Positions 29,883 to 42,213 of a DNA stretch of 64,000 nt are shown here, piece after piece. The translations under genes were made by a program, and so were the position numbers. Position 1 is the first letter of the stretch. Every line of letters begins with the position of its first letter. This stretch comes from Isoetes taiwanensis (taxonomy: Eukaryota > Streptophyta > Lycopodiopsida > Isoetales > Isoetaceae), in assembly GCA_021234155.1 (NCBI GenBank), contig JAJEKV010000011.1:17682677-17746676 (forward strand), in the 5' to 3' direction. The notes under the pieces were generated by a model. It was not told the origin of the DNA, ran no database searches, and worked only from the letters and a program-made list of their open reading frames with translations.

Positions 29883-32461
29883 CTAGCGCCCCTAACGTTA
29901 ACTTGTAACGTCACTTTCATATTAATATTAACGTATGGAAACCATTGGCATCGCATGCCTTGTCTCCGCAAATAATATTATTAACTAAAATTAGTGCTCC
30001 TAATGACGCATATTGGTTCTTAGCAATACTCCGATGTTAGCACTAATCCCGTACTAACAATTTCCTTACTAAAAATACTATCTATCTATCTATCTTTAGT
30101 ACTAACCCTTAGCACTAAATTCTCTTACTCTCATATTACGTCACCATAGACCGATTACGGACATATGCCCGCCAGTCGACCCAATCACCGTGTGACCTGA
30201 CTGACGGTACTCCATGCTCATAGGCGCCCTGGTCAAGGGCCCGAGTCCGGCAATGCCCCTAGAAGCACTGTAACATTCCTCCCTCCCCAAAGGACCTTGT
30301 CCTCAAGGTTGACCAAGTAGTCGGGGGGCTGGCGACAATTTCCGTTGTCTCCGGTGTGGTGTCCTTAGGAGACCGATCTCGCCACAAGATTCGATATATT
30401 AAAATATCCCTAATGCACAGCTGCCCACTCTTTGCATAAAAGAAGTGCGGCGTTACAGAGGAGTTTAAGACAACGGTATACTCTCAGGACTAACCACGTT
30501 ATCCATCTCGAGTATAACACGCCTCGGTTGGCTTCTAACATGATGGATTCTCAAGTCCTATAGTAAGTCCAACTCCTATGCTGTTATCCAACCTTTTCCA
30601 CTTTAAAAGATCCAGCATGTCATAGAGTAAGTTCTCCCATTAAGGGTCATCAAATATCCACCCTTAGATCTAAAGGATATACAATCCCTTTGAATGGCAT
30701 GTTCATCCTCGTCCTAATGGACCTTGGCATCTACGCTTAATTGCATAGCTCCTAGCCTTAATTGACTTTTTGCAAACCATGTTTGCACTCATGCAGTATT
30801 GCACCTGTATCATGCAATAGACTAATTGAAATCACTTCCAGGTATTTACATCTTTGGACATGAGTCCTAAGATCTCAACTAGACCTTGGTTCTAATGCAC
30901 TCATGTTATAGCAACGAGTGCTAGTAACATCAACAATATTGACTATTGTTGACTTAGATAGTCTAATGCACCAATTACGGCATCATCAGAGTCCAAATTT
31001 GACTCGTAACTCAATGCATTACATCGGCAAGATAAAACCTTTACCTCTTACGTGCTCAACTTGTAAGGTACCATGTTTCTTATGCAATATTAAATTCCAA
31101 ATATCATGGCTTATCGGTATGTAGATTCTCCTTTTTTCCAAGAGAACTACAACCTTATTCGATAAACCAGTACCCAGTCATGGTTATCAAACCCTAATTC
31201 ATCTTTTCAATATGCATTGCTGATCCATGCGTACACATTGTAGAAGGCTCACGCCACTAGTCAAGCATACAATTTGTCATAGTTACACTATACATGACTC
31301 ATAAATCCTATCACATGTCAAGTGATACAGTTATGCTTTCCACATATAAATGCCCACTAGAGGTTCATACAGTTACACCTAACCTTGCCCGTTTTATGAC
31401 TATATCACTTCACAAGCACAATCACTATGCTTGCCGTATCCAAACAATTACAACTCAATTTGAATTATCAATGCTACAGCTACTTGACCTTGTCAAGAAT
31501 AGCACTCCCCGTTCAAATTGAACTATCAATGTTATAGTTTTGACCTTGTCAAAATTTTTCCATTGATTCTACTCTTAAACTCTCTTCAAAAGATTCGTAT
31601 GAAGTTTTGAATTCCATTGAACTCACATGGTTCTGGCACTAGGCAACTACATCAAGAGAATTTTTTCAATCCCCAAACGTATCCTTAACTTGCCCGTCCT
31701 TGCATCATGAAACCTTCCCTCCCCCCATAAGGAATGTTCATGAATTTGCTCATGAATTATGGGCTGTAAGATCTGATTCGGATGAGTCCTTCTTGTCTGC
31801 ACATAGTCATTACTTCAATAGATTTTCCATACGTATTACTTTCCAAAAGTAGTACTATCGCAATTACTCAAGCCCGGCTCGAATAATGTGCAGCGCGTAT
31901 GTTTGATACAAAATTCGGATTGAACACACTGGTGTAAGTGTCTTAGAGTATACATATTGTATAATCCCAAAATAACTCAGGGTCAATTCTTTTGACTCAG
32001 AACTTTCCTTGCCTACAACAAGGTATGTAGAGATTTTCTAACCAGGTATGCAGTACTCGGTATTGCCGACAAGTGCCCCGGGCCTTTGTAAAATGCTAAT
32101 TCAACTAGCAAGGGTGTCAACTTCAATGGTTATTTAGAACAAACAAAAGTAACCATTAAAACCTCTTTGTGACCTTAATGGCTGATCATGGGACCCGTGA
32201 TCAGCTGATCCTAGAGCTTCAATTTCGACCCAAACAAAATCATTCACCCTTCACTGCTTGCTGTTCCAAATGCTCCGAAATTTTGCAGGCGTTCTTATTT
32301 ACCCAAAACACAACAATATGGCAATTTTCAGCCCAAACAGAGCTGGTTTAAAAAATCCCAAATTTCGGCCTGGGTCAGAGTTTTAGGAAGCCCCGCTTGC
32401 TGGAAAACCTCTGCAGTAGCTTTGTGATTGCTTCTGAAGCCCAGGCTAGGCTCTGGTACCA
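29883..32461 (-). repeat. Array internal segment 2
   Basis: Pol-end remnant at about 30255-30450. A deletion of about 70 bp at 31740 joins TTCATG directly to AATTTGCTCATG, making this the shortest unbroken unit. Confidence 0.85.
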
Positions 32462-33112
32462 CTATTACAGCAAAATTCTACAGACAAAATTTTGCCCGCT
32501 TGGGATGCGCCAATCAACTGCCGCCCACACCACTGACCCCAGATCCCCCTCATTGATTAGTGTTGTGCTGCTTCCAGCCAATGCTTCAACACCTCGGTGT
32601 TGCTCACATCCTAGATGATCGGATCCTCCCAGCAATTTCCTCTGAGCAGTTATCTGATCATATGTAACGAAACTCAGTTCTTTCATAGGAAGGCCTGGCC
32701 TTATCTGTGGCTACAGTAGCGTTCTGCCAAACTGAGCTCCCACGCCAAGTCTTGATCCAAACAGGTATCTATAGCTTAAAGAATCGGCTCTTTTGCAAAA
32801 CCCAATTCCATTAATCCCTGGCTAATTCGTCCTCCAGGTTTTATAGCTTCACTATTGAAGCTATCCTCGGTTCCTCTCAGCCAAATCCGACCCACCTGGC
32901 CCTTAATTCGATCCCAATCGAAGCCCAACCAGGCTACGACTGCAGATCTGCCATTCCAGCCTATTACAGGTCTGTTCGACCTGTTCTACAACTGGGTTTT
33001 TGCCCCATCCAACCAATTTATGCCACGTATACTCTAATATTAACATTTTAACATTGCTTACATTACTTCATACCAATAACAATATTAATACCCCCAGTGT
33101 TAGTAACTAACA
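32462..33112 (-). repeat. Array LTR 3 (best reference copy)
   Basis: 651 bp. On the minus strand TATAAAAC (32845-32838) is a plausible LTR TATA box. It overlaps a perfect inverted repeat ATAGCTTCA/TGAAGCTAT with a 4-nt loop (32843-32864). PBS TGGTACCAGAGCC is at 32461-32449, one base off the initiator Met-tRNA site. The inner LTR boundary does not show a clean CA, so the exact end is uncertain. Confidence 0.85.
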
Positions 33113-35764
33113 CTAGCGCCCCTAACGTTAACTTGTAACGTCACTTTCATATTAATATTAACGTATGGAAACCATTGGCATCGCATGCCTTGTCTCCGCA
33201 AATAATATTATTAACTAAAATTAGTGCTCCTAATGACGCATATTGGTTCTTAGCAATACTCCGATGTTGGCACTAATCCCGTACTAACAATTTCCTTACT
33301 AAAAATACTATCTATCTATCTATCTTTAGTACTAACCCTTAGCACTAAATTCTCTTACTCTCATATTACGTCACCATAGACCGACACGGACATATGCCCC
33401 TTGATCGACCCAATCACCGCGGTGTGACTCGTTGCGGTACTCCATGCTCATAGGCGTCTGTCAAAGGGCACGAGTCCGGCAATGCCCCTAGAAGCACCTG
33501 TAACATTCCTCCCCTCCCCAAAGGACCTTGTCCTCAAGGTTGACCAAGTAGTCGAGGGAACTGCTGCACAATTTCCGTTGTCTCCCAGTGTGGTGTCCTT
33601 AGGAGACCGATCTCGCCACAAGATTCGATATATTAAAATATCCCTAATGCCACACTGCCCACTCTTTGCATAAAAGAAGTGCGGCGTTATGAGGAGTTTA
33701 AGACAACGGTATACTCTCGGGACTAACCACGTTATCCATCTCGAAAGTATAACACGCCTCGGTTGGCTTCTAACATGATGGATTCTCAAGTCCTATAGTA
33801 AGTCCAACTCCTATCTTTGTTATCCAACCTTTTCCACTTTAAAAGATCCAAAGATGTCATAGAGTAAGTTCTCCCATTAAGGGTCATCAAATATCCACCC
33901 TTAGATCTAAAGGATATACAATCCCTTTGAATGGCATGTTCATCCTCGCCCTAATGGACCTTGGCATCTACGCTTAATTGCATAGCTCCTAGCCTTAATT
34001 GACTTTTTGCAAACCATGTTTGCACTCATGCAAGATATTTGTATCATGCAATAGACTAATTGAAATCACTTCCAGGTATTTACATCTTTGGACATGAGTC
34101 CTAAGATCTCAACTAGACCTTGGTTCTATTGCACTCATGTTATAGCAACGAGTGCTAGTAACATCAACAATATTGACTATTGTTGACTTAGATAGTCTAA
34201 TGCACCAATTACGGCATCATCAGAGTCCAAATTTGACTCGTAACTCAATGCATTACATCGGCAAGATAAAACCTTTACCTCTTACGTGCTCAACTTGTAA
34301 GGTACCATGTTTCTTATGCAATATTAAATTCCAAATATCATGGCTTATCGGTATGTAGATTCTCCTTTTTTCCAAGAGAACTACAACCTTATTCGATAAA
34401 CCAAGTACCAGTCATGGTTATCAAACCCTAATTCATCTTTTCAATATGCATTGCTGATCCATGCGTACACATTGTAGAAGGCTCACGCCACTAGTCAAGC
34501 ATACAATTTGTCATAGTTACACTATACATGACTCATAAATCCTATCACATGTCAAGTGATACAGTTATGCTTTCCACATATAAATGCCCACTAGAGGTTC
34601 ATACAGTTACACCTAACCTTGCCCGTTTTATGACTATATCACTTCACAAGCACAATCACTATGCTTGCCGTATCCAAACAATTACAACTCAATTTGAATT
34701 ATCAATGCTACAGCTACTTGACCTTGTCAAGAATAGCACTCCCCGTTCAAATTGAACTATCAATGTTATAGTTTTGACCTTGTCAAAATTTTTCCATTGA
34801 TTCTACTCTTAAACTCTCTTCAAAAGATTCGTATGAAGTTTTGAATTCCATTGAACTCACATGGTTCTTGCACTAGGCAACTACATCAAGAGAATTTTTT
34901 CAATCCCCAAACGTATCCTTAACTTGCCCGTCCTTGCATCATGAAACCTTCCCTCCCCCCATAAGGAATGTTCATGGAAGCAATTCTTTGCGCCGGAATA
35001 ATTATTCAAGTACAATTGTTAGGAACATTATCGTTTTCTAACGAATTTGCTCATGAATTATGGGCTGTAAGATCTGATTCGGATGAGTCCTTCTTGTCTG
35101 CACATAGTCATTACTTCAATAGATTTTCCATACGTATTACTTTCCAAAAGTAGTACTATCGCAATTACTCAAGCCCGACTCGAATAATGTGCAGCGCGTA
35201 TGTTTGATACAAAATTCGGATTGAACACACTGGTGTAAGTGTCTTAGAGTATACATATTGTATAATCCCAAAATAACTCAGGGTCAATTCTTTTGACTCA
35301 GAACTTTCCTTGCCTACAACAAGGTATGTAGAGATTTTCTAACCGTGTATGCAAAGATTTTCTCAGATTGCCGACAAGTGCCCGGGCCTTTGTAAAATGC
35401 TAATTCAACTAGCAAGGGTGTCAACTTCAATGGTTATTTAGAACAAACAAAAGTAACCATTAAAACCTCTTTTGACCTTAATGGCTGATCATGGGACCCG
35501 TGATCGGTGATCCTAGAGCTTCAATTTCGACCCAAACAAAATCATTCACCCTTCTTTGCGCTTGCTGTTCCAAATGCTCGAAATTTTGCGGTGCGTTCTT
35601 CTTTACCCAAAACACAACAATATGGCAATTTTCAGCCCAAACAGAGCTGGTTTAAAAATCCCAAATTTCGGCCTGGGTCGAGTTTTAGGAAGCCCCGCTT
35701 TGTTTGGAAAACCTCTGCAGTAGCTTTGTGATTGCTTCGAAGCCCCGGGCTAGGCTCGGTACCA
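33113..35764 (-). repeat. Array internal segment 3
   Basis: The pol-end remnant here (33448-33789) gives the longest frame, including RDILIYRILWRDRSPKDTTL. Across its frames one reads HWETTEIVQQFPRL and then NLEDKVLWGGEECYR, the familiar end of a gypsy chromodomain pol. A purine-rich AGGGGCGCTAG precedes LTR 3. Confidence 0.8.
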
Positions 35765-36409
35765 CTATTACAGCAAAATTCTGAGACAAAATTTTGCCCG
35801 CTTGGGATCGCCAATCAAACCGCCCCACACCTTGACCCCGGATCCCCTCATTGATTAGTGTTTGTCGCTTCCACCAATGCTTCAACACCTCGGTGTTGCT
35901 CACATCCTAGATGATCGGATCCTCCCAAAGCAATTTCCTCCGGCAGTTATCGATCATATGTAAGCTAAACTTCGGTTCTTTCATAGGAAGGCGGCCTTTC
36001 TGTGGCTACTGATGGCGTTCGCCAAACCGAGCTCCCCGCCAAGTCTTGATCCAAACAGGTATCTATAGCTTAAAGAATCGGCTCTTTTGCAAAACCCAAT
36101 TCCATTAATCCCTGGGCTAATTAGGTCCTCCGGGTTTTATAGCTTCACTATTGAAGCTATCCTAGGTTCCTCTCAACCAAATCCGACCCACGGCCCTTAA
36201 TTCGATCCCAATCGAAGCCCAACCGAGCTACATTGCCAGGATCGCCATTCCGGCCTATTACGGTGTCTGGTGGGCACTGTTCTACAACTGGGTTTTTGCC
36301 CCATCCAACCAATTTATGCCACGTATACTCTAATATTAACATTTTAACATTGCTTACATTACTTCATACCAATAACAATATTAATACCCCCCAGTGTTAG
36401 TAACTAACA
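35765..36409 (-). repeat. Array LTR 4
   Basis: 645 bp. CAG/CTG-discordant in its left two thirds. Confidence 0.85.
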
Positions 36410-37517
36410 CTAGCCCCCTAACGTTAACTTGTAGCGTCACTTTCATATTAATATTAGCGTTATGGAAACCATTGGCATCGCATGCCTTGTCTCTCATAAA
36501 TAATATTATTAACTAAAATTAGTGCTCCTAATGACGCATATTGGTTCTTAGCAATACTCCGATGTTAGCACTAATCCCGTACTAACAATTTCCTTACTAA
36601 AAATACTATCTATCTATCTATCTATCTTTAGTACTAACCCTTAGCACTAAATTCTCTTACTCTCATATTACGTCACCATAGACCGATTACGGACATATGC
36701 CCGCCAGTCGACCCAATCACCGTGTGACGGTGGACGGTACTTCCATGCTCATAGACCTCTGTCAAGGGCCTGAGTCCGGCAATGCCCCTAGAAGCACCTG
36801 TAACATTCCTCCCCTCCCCAAAGGACCTTGTCCTCAAGGTTGACCAAGTAGTCGAGGGAACTGCTGCACAATTTCCGTTGTCTCCCAGTGTGGTGTCCTT
36901 AGGAGACCGATCTCGCCACAAGATTCGATATATTAAAATATCCCTAATGCACAGCTGCCCACTCTTTGCATAAAAGAAGTGCGGCGTTACAGAGGAGTTT
37001 AAGACAACGGTATACTCTCAGGACTAACCACGTTATCCATCTCGAGTATAACACGCCTCGGTTGGCTTCTAACATGATGGATTCTCAAGTCCTATAGTAA
37101 GTCCAACTCCTATGCTGTTATCCAACCTTTTCCACTTTAAAAGATCCAGCATGTCATAGAGTAAGTTCTCCCATTAAGGGTCATCAAATATCCACCCTTA
37201 GATCTAAAGGATATACAATCCCTTTGAATGGCATGTTCATCCTCGTCCTAATGGACCTTGGCATCTACGCTTAATTGCATAGCTCCTAGCCTTAATTGAC
37301 TTTTTGCAAACCATGTTTGCACTCATGCAGTATTGCACCTGTATCATGCAATAGACTAATTGAAATCACTTCCAGATATTTACATCTTTGGACATGAGTC
37401 CTAAGATCTCAACTAGACCTTGGTTCTATTGCACTCATGTTATAGCAACGAGTGCTAGTAACATCAACAATATTGACTATTGTTGACTTAGATAGTCTAA
37501 TGCACCAATTACGGCAT

Positions 37518-39857
37518 TCTTCCAGGAGTATTGGGAATGGCTGGAACCAGATGTGTATGATGCTTTCTGTGACTTTCGGCGGTCTACTGCTTTGGATAGA
37601 ATTCTAAACACAGGTGCCATCTCACTCATCCCCAAGGTCAAGGATCCTCATGGCGGCCCATCACCTTATTGTCATCCGTATATAAGATCTTCGCCAAGGC
37701 TTTTGCAGAGCGGGTAAAAGACATCTTGGCAGAGTCCATCTCAACAACCCAGTCAGGTTTTCTTTCAAAAAGGTGCATTTTAAATAATGTTGCTGCTGCT
37801 TACGAGGGAATTTATTGGGCACGTAGGCAAAACCTTCCAGTTGTATATCTTAAGCTTGATTTTGCAAAAGCTTATGACAGTGTCAGCTGGGAATTCATGC
37901 GTCGTTGTATGCTAAGACTGGGATTTGGGGAACAATTTCACATCAGATATTATGAAGCTGCATATCTCTGCGCGGGCGACTGTCATGTTCCATGGTGAGC
38001 CGTCACATGCCTTTTCACTCGGTCGTGGTATTCGCCAGGGATGCCCCTTAGCACCATTGCTTTTCACAATTGTTGCAGAGGCTTTGTCACAGTTATTCAC
38101 CATTGCAACGACAGAGGGACTTCTCCATGGTCTTGCAATGGAGGACGGCACACAAGAGGTTTGCAATCAATATGCAGACGACACGTTCCTCTTCCTAGTC
38201 GCTAATGATGAGAATCTTGCTGCTGCCAAAATGCTTTTAGACACTTTTTCGTTGGCTTAGGTGTTCTTTGGGGGTGGCGTATGTACAGCTTTGTGGACAT
38301 TGGATAATCCGGCTCCGGCATGTGTTCACGATTATCCATGGAAATTACTTGCGCATGGACAGGCCATCAAGTTGTTGGGGATTCCAGTTGGCATCCATGT
38401 TACTATGGGAGCTGCATGGGAGGAGATCATTAGGGGTTTGGAGAAGCACTTGTTCTGGTGGTCCACTGCTAAGTTGTCTCTTGTAGGTCGCATTACAGTG
38501 GCCAAGTCAGTCCTTAGTAGTACCCATGTTTATATGGCATCCTTACTGCTAGCACCACAGATCAAAGTGCGTGAGCTCATTGCAATAGTTCGGAACTTTA
38601 TTTGGGCAGGTACTGAGGAAGGTGCTGTGGTTAAGGTGGCTTGGTCGAAGTGCATCCTTCCAAAATGGGCAGGTGGTCTGGGTATGATGGACTTCTTACT
38701 GCAGAGCAAAGTGCTTATTTCAAAGTTCATTTGGAGACTCCTAAATGGTGCTGATGACTCTCCTGGTTCACGGCTTCTTAGACAGGCTCTTGGTCATTGT
38801 ATCCCTCTAGGCAAGAAGGCTGTCAAACCAGTCCTACCTTGGGCTCTATTTCAGACTCTGCAGCCTTTTCCAAGCGCTTCTCCATTTTTGCGTGGTTTGT
38901 TGACAGCATGGGAGGTAGTCAGACATCTTTTCTGGCCATGCCCCTCTATCCATACCCTGTTGGAGACTCCATGGTGGTGGGCACCATTGCCTCCAGACCC
39001 CTCAGCACCTCTATTGGCAGCCTCAGTTCATCCCCTTACACAGAGACGATGGGTTCTTGTAGGTGTTGTCTCTATTCAAGCATGGTATGAGGAGGGTCAC
39101 CTACTGTCTTGGCCTGAGTTTCAGGCAAAGTTCCTGCTCTCTCGTTGGGAAGTATCTCTGTGGGAGAAGGTCGCAGACAATTTGCCTCTCATAGTGCAAG
39201 TTGGTGTTGCTGAAAGGGTGCCATGGGACTGTCATGAAAATATTTCACAAAGGCAAGCAATTTGTCAGATCAGTATATCGCCTTCTTTTAGCACCACAAC
39301 CCCTCCAGTTGCCAGATGGGTGGCACCTACATGTTCCACAGCCCACTTTGTGTCGTACATGGCGATGGCTTTGGGATAGGTTGCTCCACCCTAAAGTCTC
39401 GCATCTTGTGGTGGCGGGTTGTCCACGTGTGCTCTTGGTCAATGCCTTTCGACATCGCTATGATCCTCGCATATCTGCAGTATGCCCGCTCTGCCTCTCG
39501 AACGTTGAGACTCTTGAGCATTGTCTCTTTGATTGTCCTGAGGTTCAACCAGCGTGGTCCTGGCTACAAGGTTTGTTTAATAGTACGTTGGACTGCCGAT
39601 GCATCCTTTTGGCGTCCTATCCCAACGCATGGCCTTCAGCTAAACAAAGGGCATTTCATCTTGGTTCCGGTTGGCTCCTATGGTCGATATGGGAGCGTCG
39701 CAGACACCACATCTTTCAGGGCATTTATTCATCTGCACACAGTGTTATTACAGTGGCCCAGAAAAAGATATTGACAGCCTACGAGTGTTCTTCCCTTGAC
39801 TCAGAACTGGTTGACCGCATCTGGATTCAGTATCTTCGAATTGATTCTTATCATTAG
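37518..39857 (+). pseudogene. LINE reverse transcriptase with zf-RVT domain, frameshifted
   Basis: Frame pieces: up to about 37655 (SLIPKVKDPH); 37656-37920 (WRPITLLSSVYKIFAKAFAE, LKLDFAKAYDSVSWEF); 37925-38260 (GIRQGCPLAPLLF, QYADDTFLFL with the catalytic YADD); then, past a stop at 38258-38260, to about 39200 (IKLLGIPVG, LSLVGRITVAKSVLS, KVAWSKCILPKWAGGLGMMD); and 39201-39857, another frame, with the zinc-binding zf-RVT domain (HPKVSHLVV, CPLCLSNVETLEHCLFDCP). The enzyme would copy element RNA at a nicked target. At least three frame changes and one stop make it inactive as written. Confidence 0.92.
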
Positions 39858-40016
39858 TCTCCTATTCTGGAGTAAGTACATTGTGCTCCAGGCTCGTGCT
39901 CCTGTGGCATCTCTGTGTGCTTACACAGTTAGATGAGACATGTAAATTTGTACTTTTTCTCTGATTAATAAACTTTTTGGCTTTCGTCCTTCAAAAAAAA
40001 AAAAAAAAAAAAAAAA
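37518..40016 (+). mobile_element. L1-type LINE, 5'-truncated, poly(A)-tailed
   Basis: Non-LTR retrotransposon on the plus strand inserted in array unit 4. It starts inside the RT region (FQEYWEWLEPDVYDAF), lacking ORF1 and endonuclease, and ends with AATAAA (39966) and 24 A residues (39993-40016). Target-site overlap is at most two bases (AT), unlike the 7-20 bp usual for L1 insertions. The element is clearly younger than the unit it interrupts. Confidence 0.92.
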
Positions 40017-41562
40017 TCATCAGAGTCCAAATTTGACTCGTAACTCAATGCATTACATCGGCAAGATAAAACCTTTACCTCTTACGTGCTCAACTTGTAA
40101 GGTACCATGTTTCTTATGCAATATTAAATTCCAAATATCATGGCTTATCGGTATGTAGATTCTCCTTTTTTCCAAGAGAACTACAACCTTATTCGATAAA
40201 CCAGTACCCAGTCATGGTTATCAAACCCTAATTCATCTTTTCAATATGCATTGCTGATCCATGCGTACACATTGTACGAAGGCTCACGCCACTAGTCAAG
40301 CATACAATTTGTCATAGTTACACTATACATGACTCATAAATCCTATCACATGTCAAGTGATACAGTTATGCTTTCCACATATAAATGCCCACTAGAGGTT
40401 CATACAGTTACACCTAACCTTGCCCGTTTTATGACTATATCACTTCACAAGCACAATCACTATGCTTGCCGTATCCAAACAATTACAACTCAATTTGAAT
40501 TATCAATGCTACAGCTACTTGACCTTGTCAAGAATAGCACTCCCCGTTCAAATTGAACTATCAATGTTATAGTTTTGACCTTGTCAAAATTTTTCCATTG
40601 ATTCTACTCTTAAACTCTCTTCAAAAGATTCGTATGAAGTTTTGAATTCCATTGAACTCACATGGTTCTGGCACTAGGCAACTACATCAAGAGAATTTTT
40701 TCAATCCCCAAACGTATCCTTAACTTGCCCGTCCTTGCATCATGAAACCTTCCCTCCCCCCATAAGGAATGTTCATGGAAGCAATTCTTTGCGCCGGAAT
40801 AATTATTCAAGTACAATTGTTAGGAACATTATCGTTTTCTAACGAATTTGCTCATGAATTATGGGCTGTAAGATCTGATTCGGATGAGTCCTTCTTGTCT
40901 GCACATAGTCATTACTTCAATAGATTTTCCATACGTATTACTTTCCAAAAGTAGTACTATCGCAATTACTCAAGCCCGGCTCGAATAATGTGCAGCGCGT
41001 ATGTTTGATACAAAATTCGGATTGAACACACTGGTGTAAGTGTCTTAGGGTATACATATTGTATAATCCCAAAATAACTCAGGGTCAATTCTTTTGACTC
41101 AGAACTTTCCTTGCCTACAACAAGGTATGTAGAGATTTTCTAACCAGGTATGCAGTACTCGGTATTGCCGACAAGTGCCCCGGGCCTTTGTAAAATGCTA
41201 ATTCAACTAGCAAGGGTGTCAACTTCAATGGTTATTTAGAACAAACAAAAGTAACCATTAAAACCTCTTTGTGACCTTAATGGCTGATCATGGGACCCGT
41301 GATCAGCTGATCCTAGAGCTTCAATTTCGACCCAAACAAAATCATTCACCCTTCACTGCTTGCTGTTCCAAATGCTCCGAAATTTTGCAGGCGTTCTTCT
41401 TTACCCAAAACACAACAATATGGCAATTTTCAGCCCAAACAGAGCTGGTTTAAAAAATCCCAAATTTCGGCCTGGGTCAGAGTTTTAGGAAGCCCCGCTT
41501 GCTGGAAAACCTCTGCAGTAGCTTTGTGATTGCTTCGAAGCCCGGGCTAGGCTCTGGTACCA

Positions 41563-42213
41563 CTATTACAGCAAAATTCTACAGACAAAATTTTGCCCGC
41601 TTGGGATGCGCCAATCAACTGCCGCCCACACCACTGACCCCAGATCCCCCTCATTGATTAGTGTTGTGCTGCTTCCAGCCAATGCTTCAACACCTCGGTA
41701 TTGCTCACATCCTAGATGATCGGATCCTCCCAGCAATTTCCTCTGAGCAGTTATCTGATCATATGTAACGAAACTTAGTTCTTTCATAGGAAGGCCTGGC
41801 CTTATCTGTGGCTACAGTAGCGTTCTACCAAACTGAGCTCCCACGCCAAGTCTTGATCCAAACAGGTATCTATAGCTTAAAGAATCGGCTCTTTTGCAAA
41901 ACCCAATTCCATTAATCCCTGGCTAATTCGTCCTCCAGGTTTTATAGCTTCACTATTGAAGCTATCCTCGGTTCCTCTCAGCCAAATCCGACCCACCTGG
42001 CCCTTAATTCGATCCCAATCGAAGCCCAACCAGGCTACGACTGCAGATCTGCCATTCCAGCCTGTTACAGGTCTGTTCGACCTGTTCTACAACTGGGTTT
42101 TTGCCCCATCCAACCAATTTATGCCACGTATACTCTAATATTAACATTTTAACATTGCTTACATTACTTCATACCAATAACAATATTAATACCCCCAGTG
42201 TTAGTAACTAACA
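41563..42213 (-). repeat. Array LTR 5
   Basis: 651 bp, almost identical to LTR 3 with few discordances. Confidence 0.87.

Larger units (their letters stand above)
36410..41562 (-). repeat. Array internal segment 4, split by a LINE
   Basis: Pol-end remnant at about 36782-36980. Interrupted after ACGGCAT at 37517 by the LINE and resumed at about 40017 with TCATCAGAGTCC. Otherwise full length. Confidence 0.88.
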
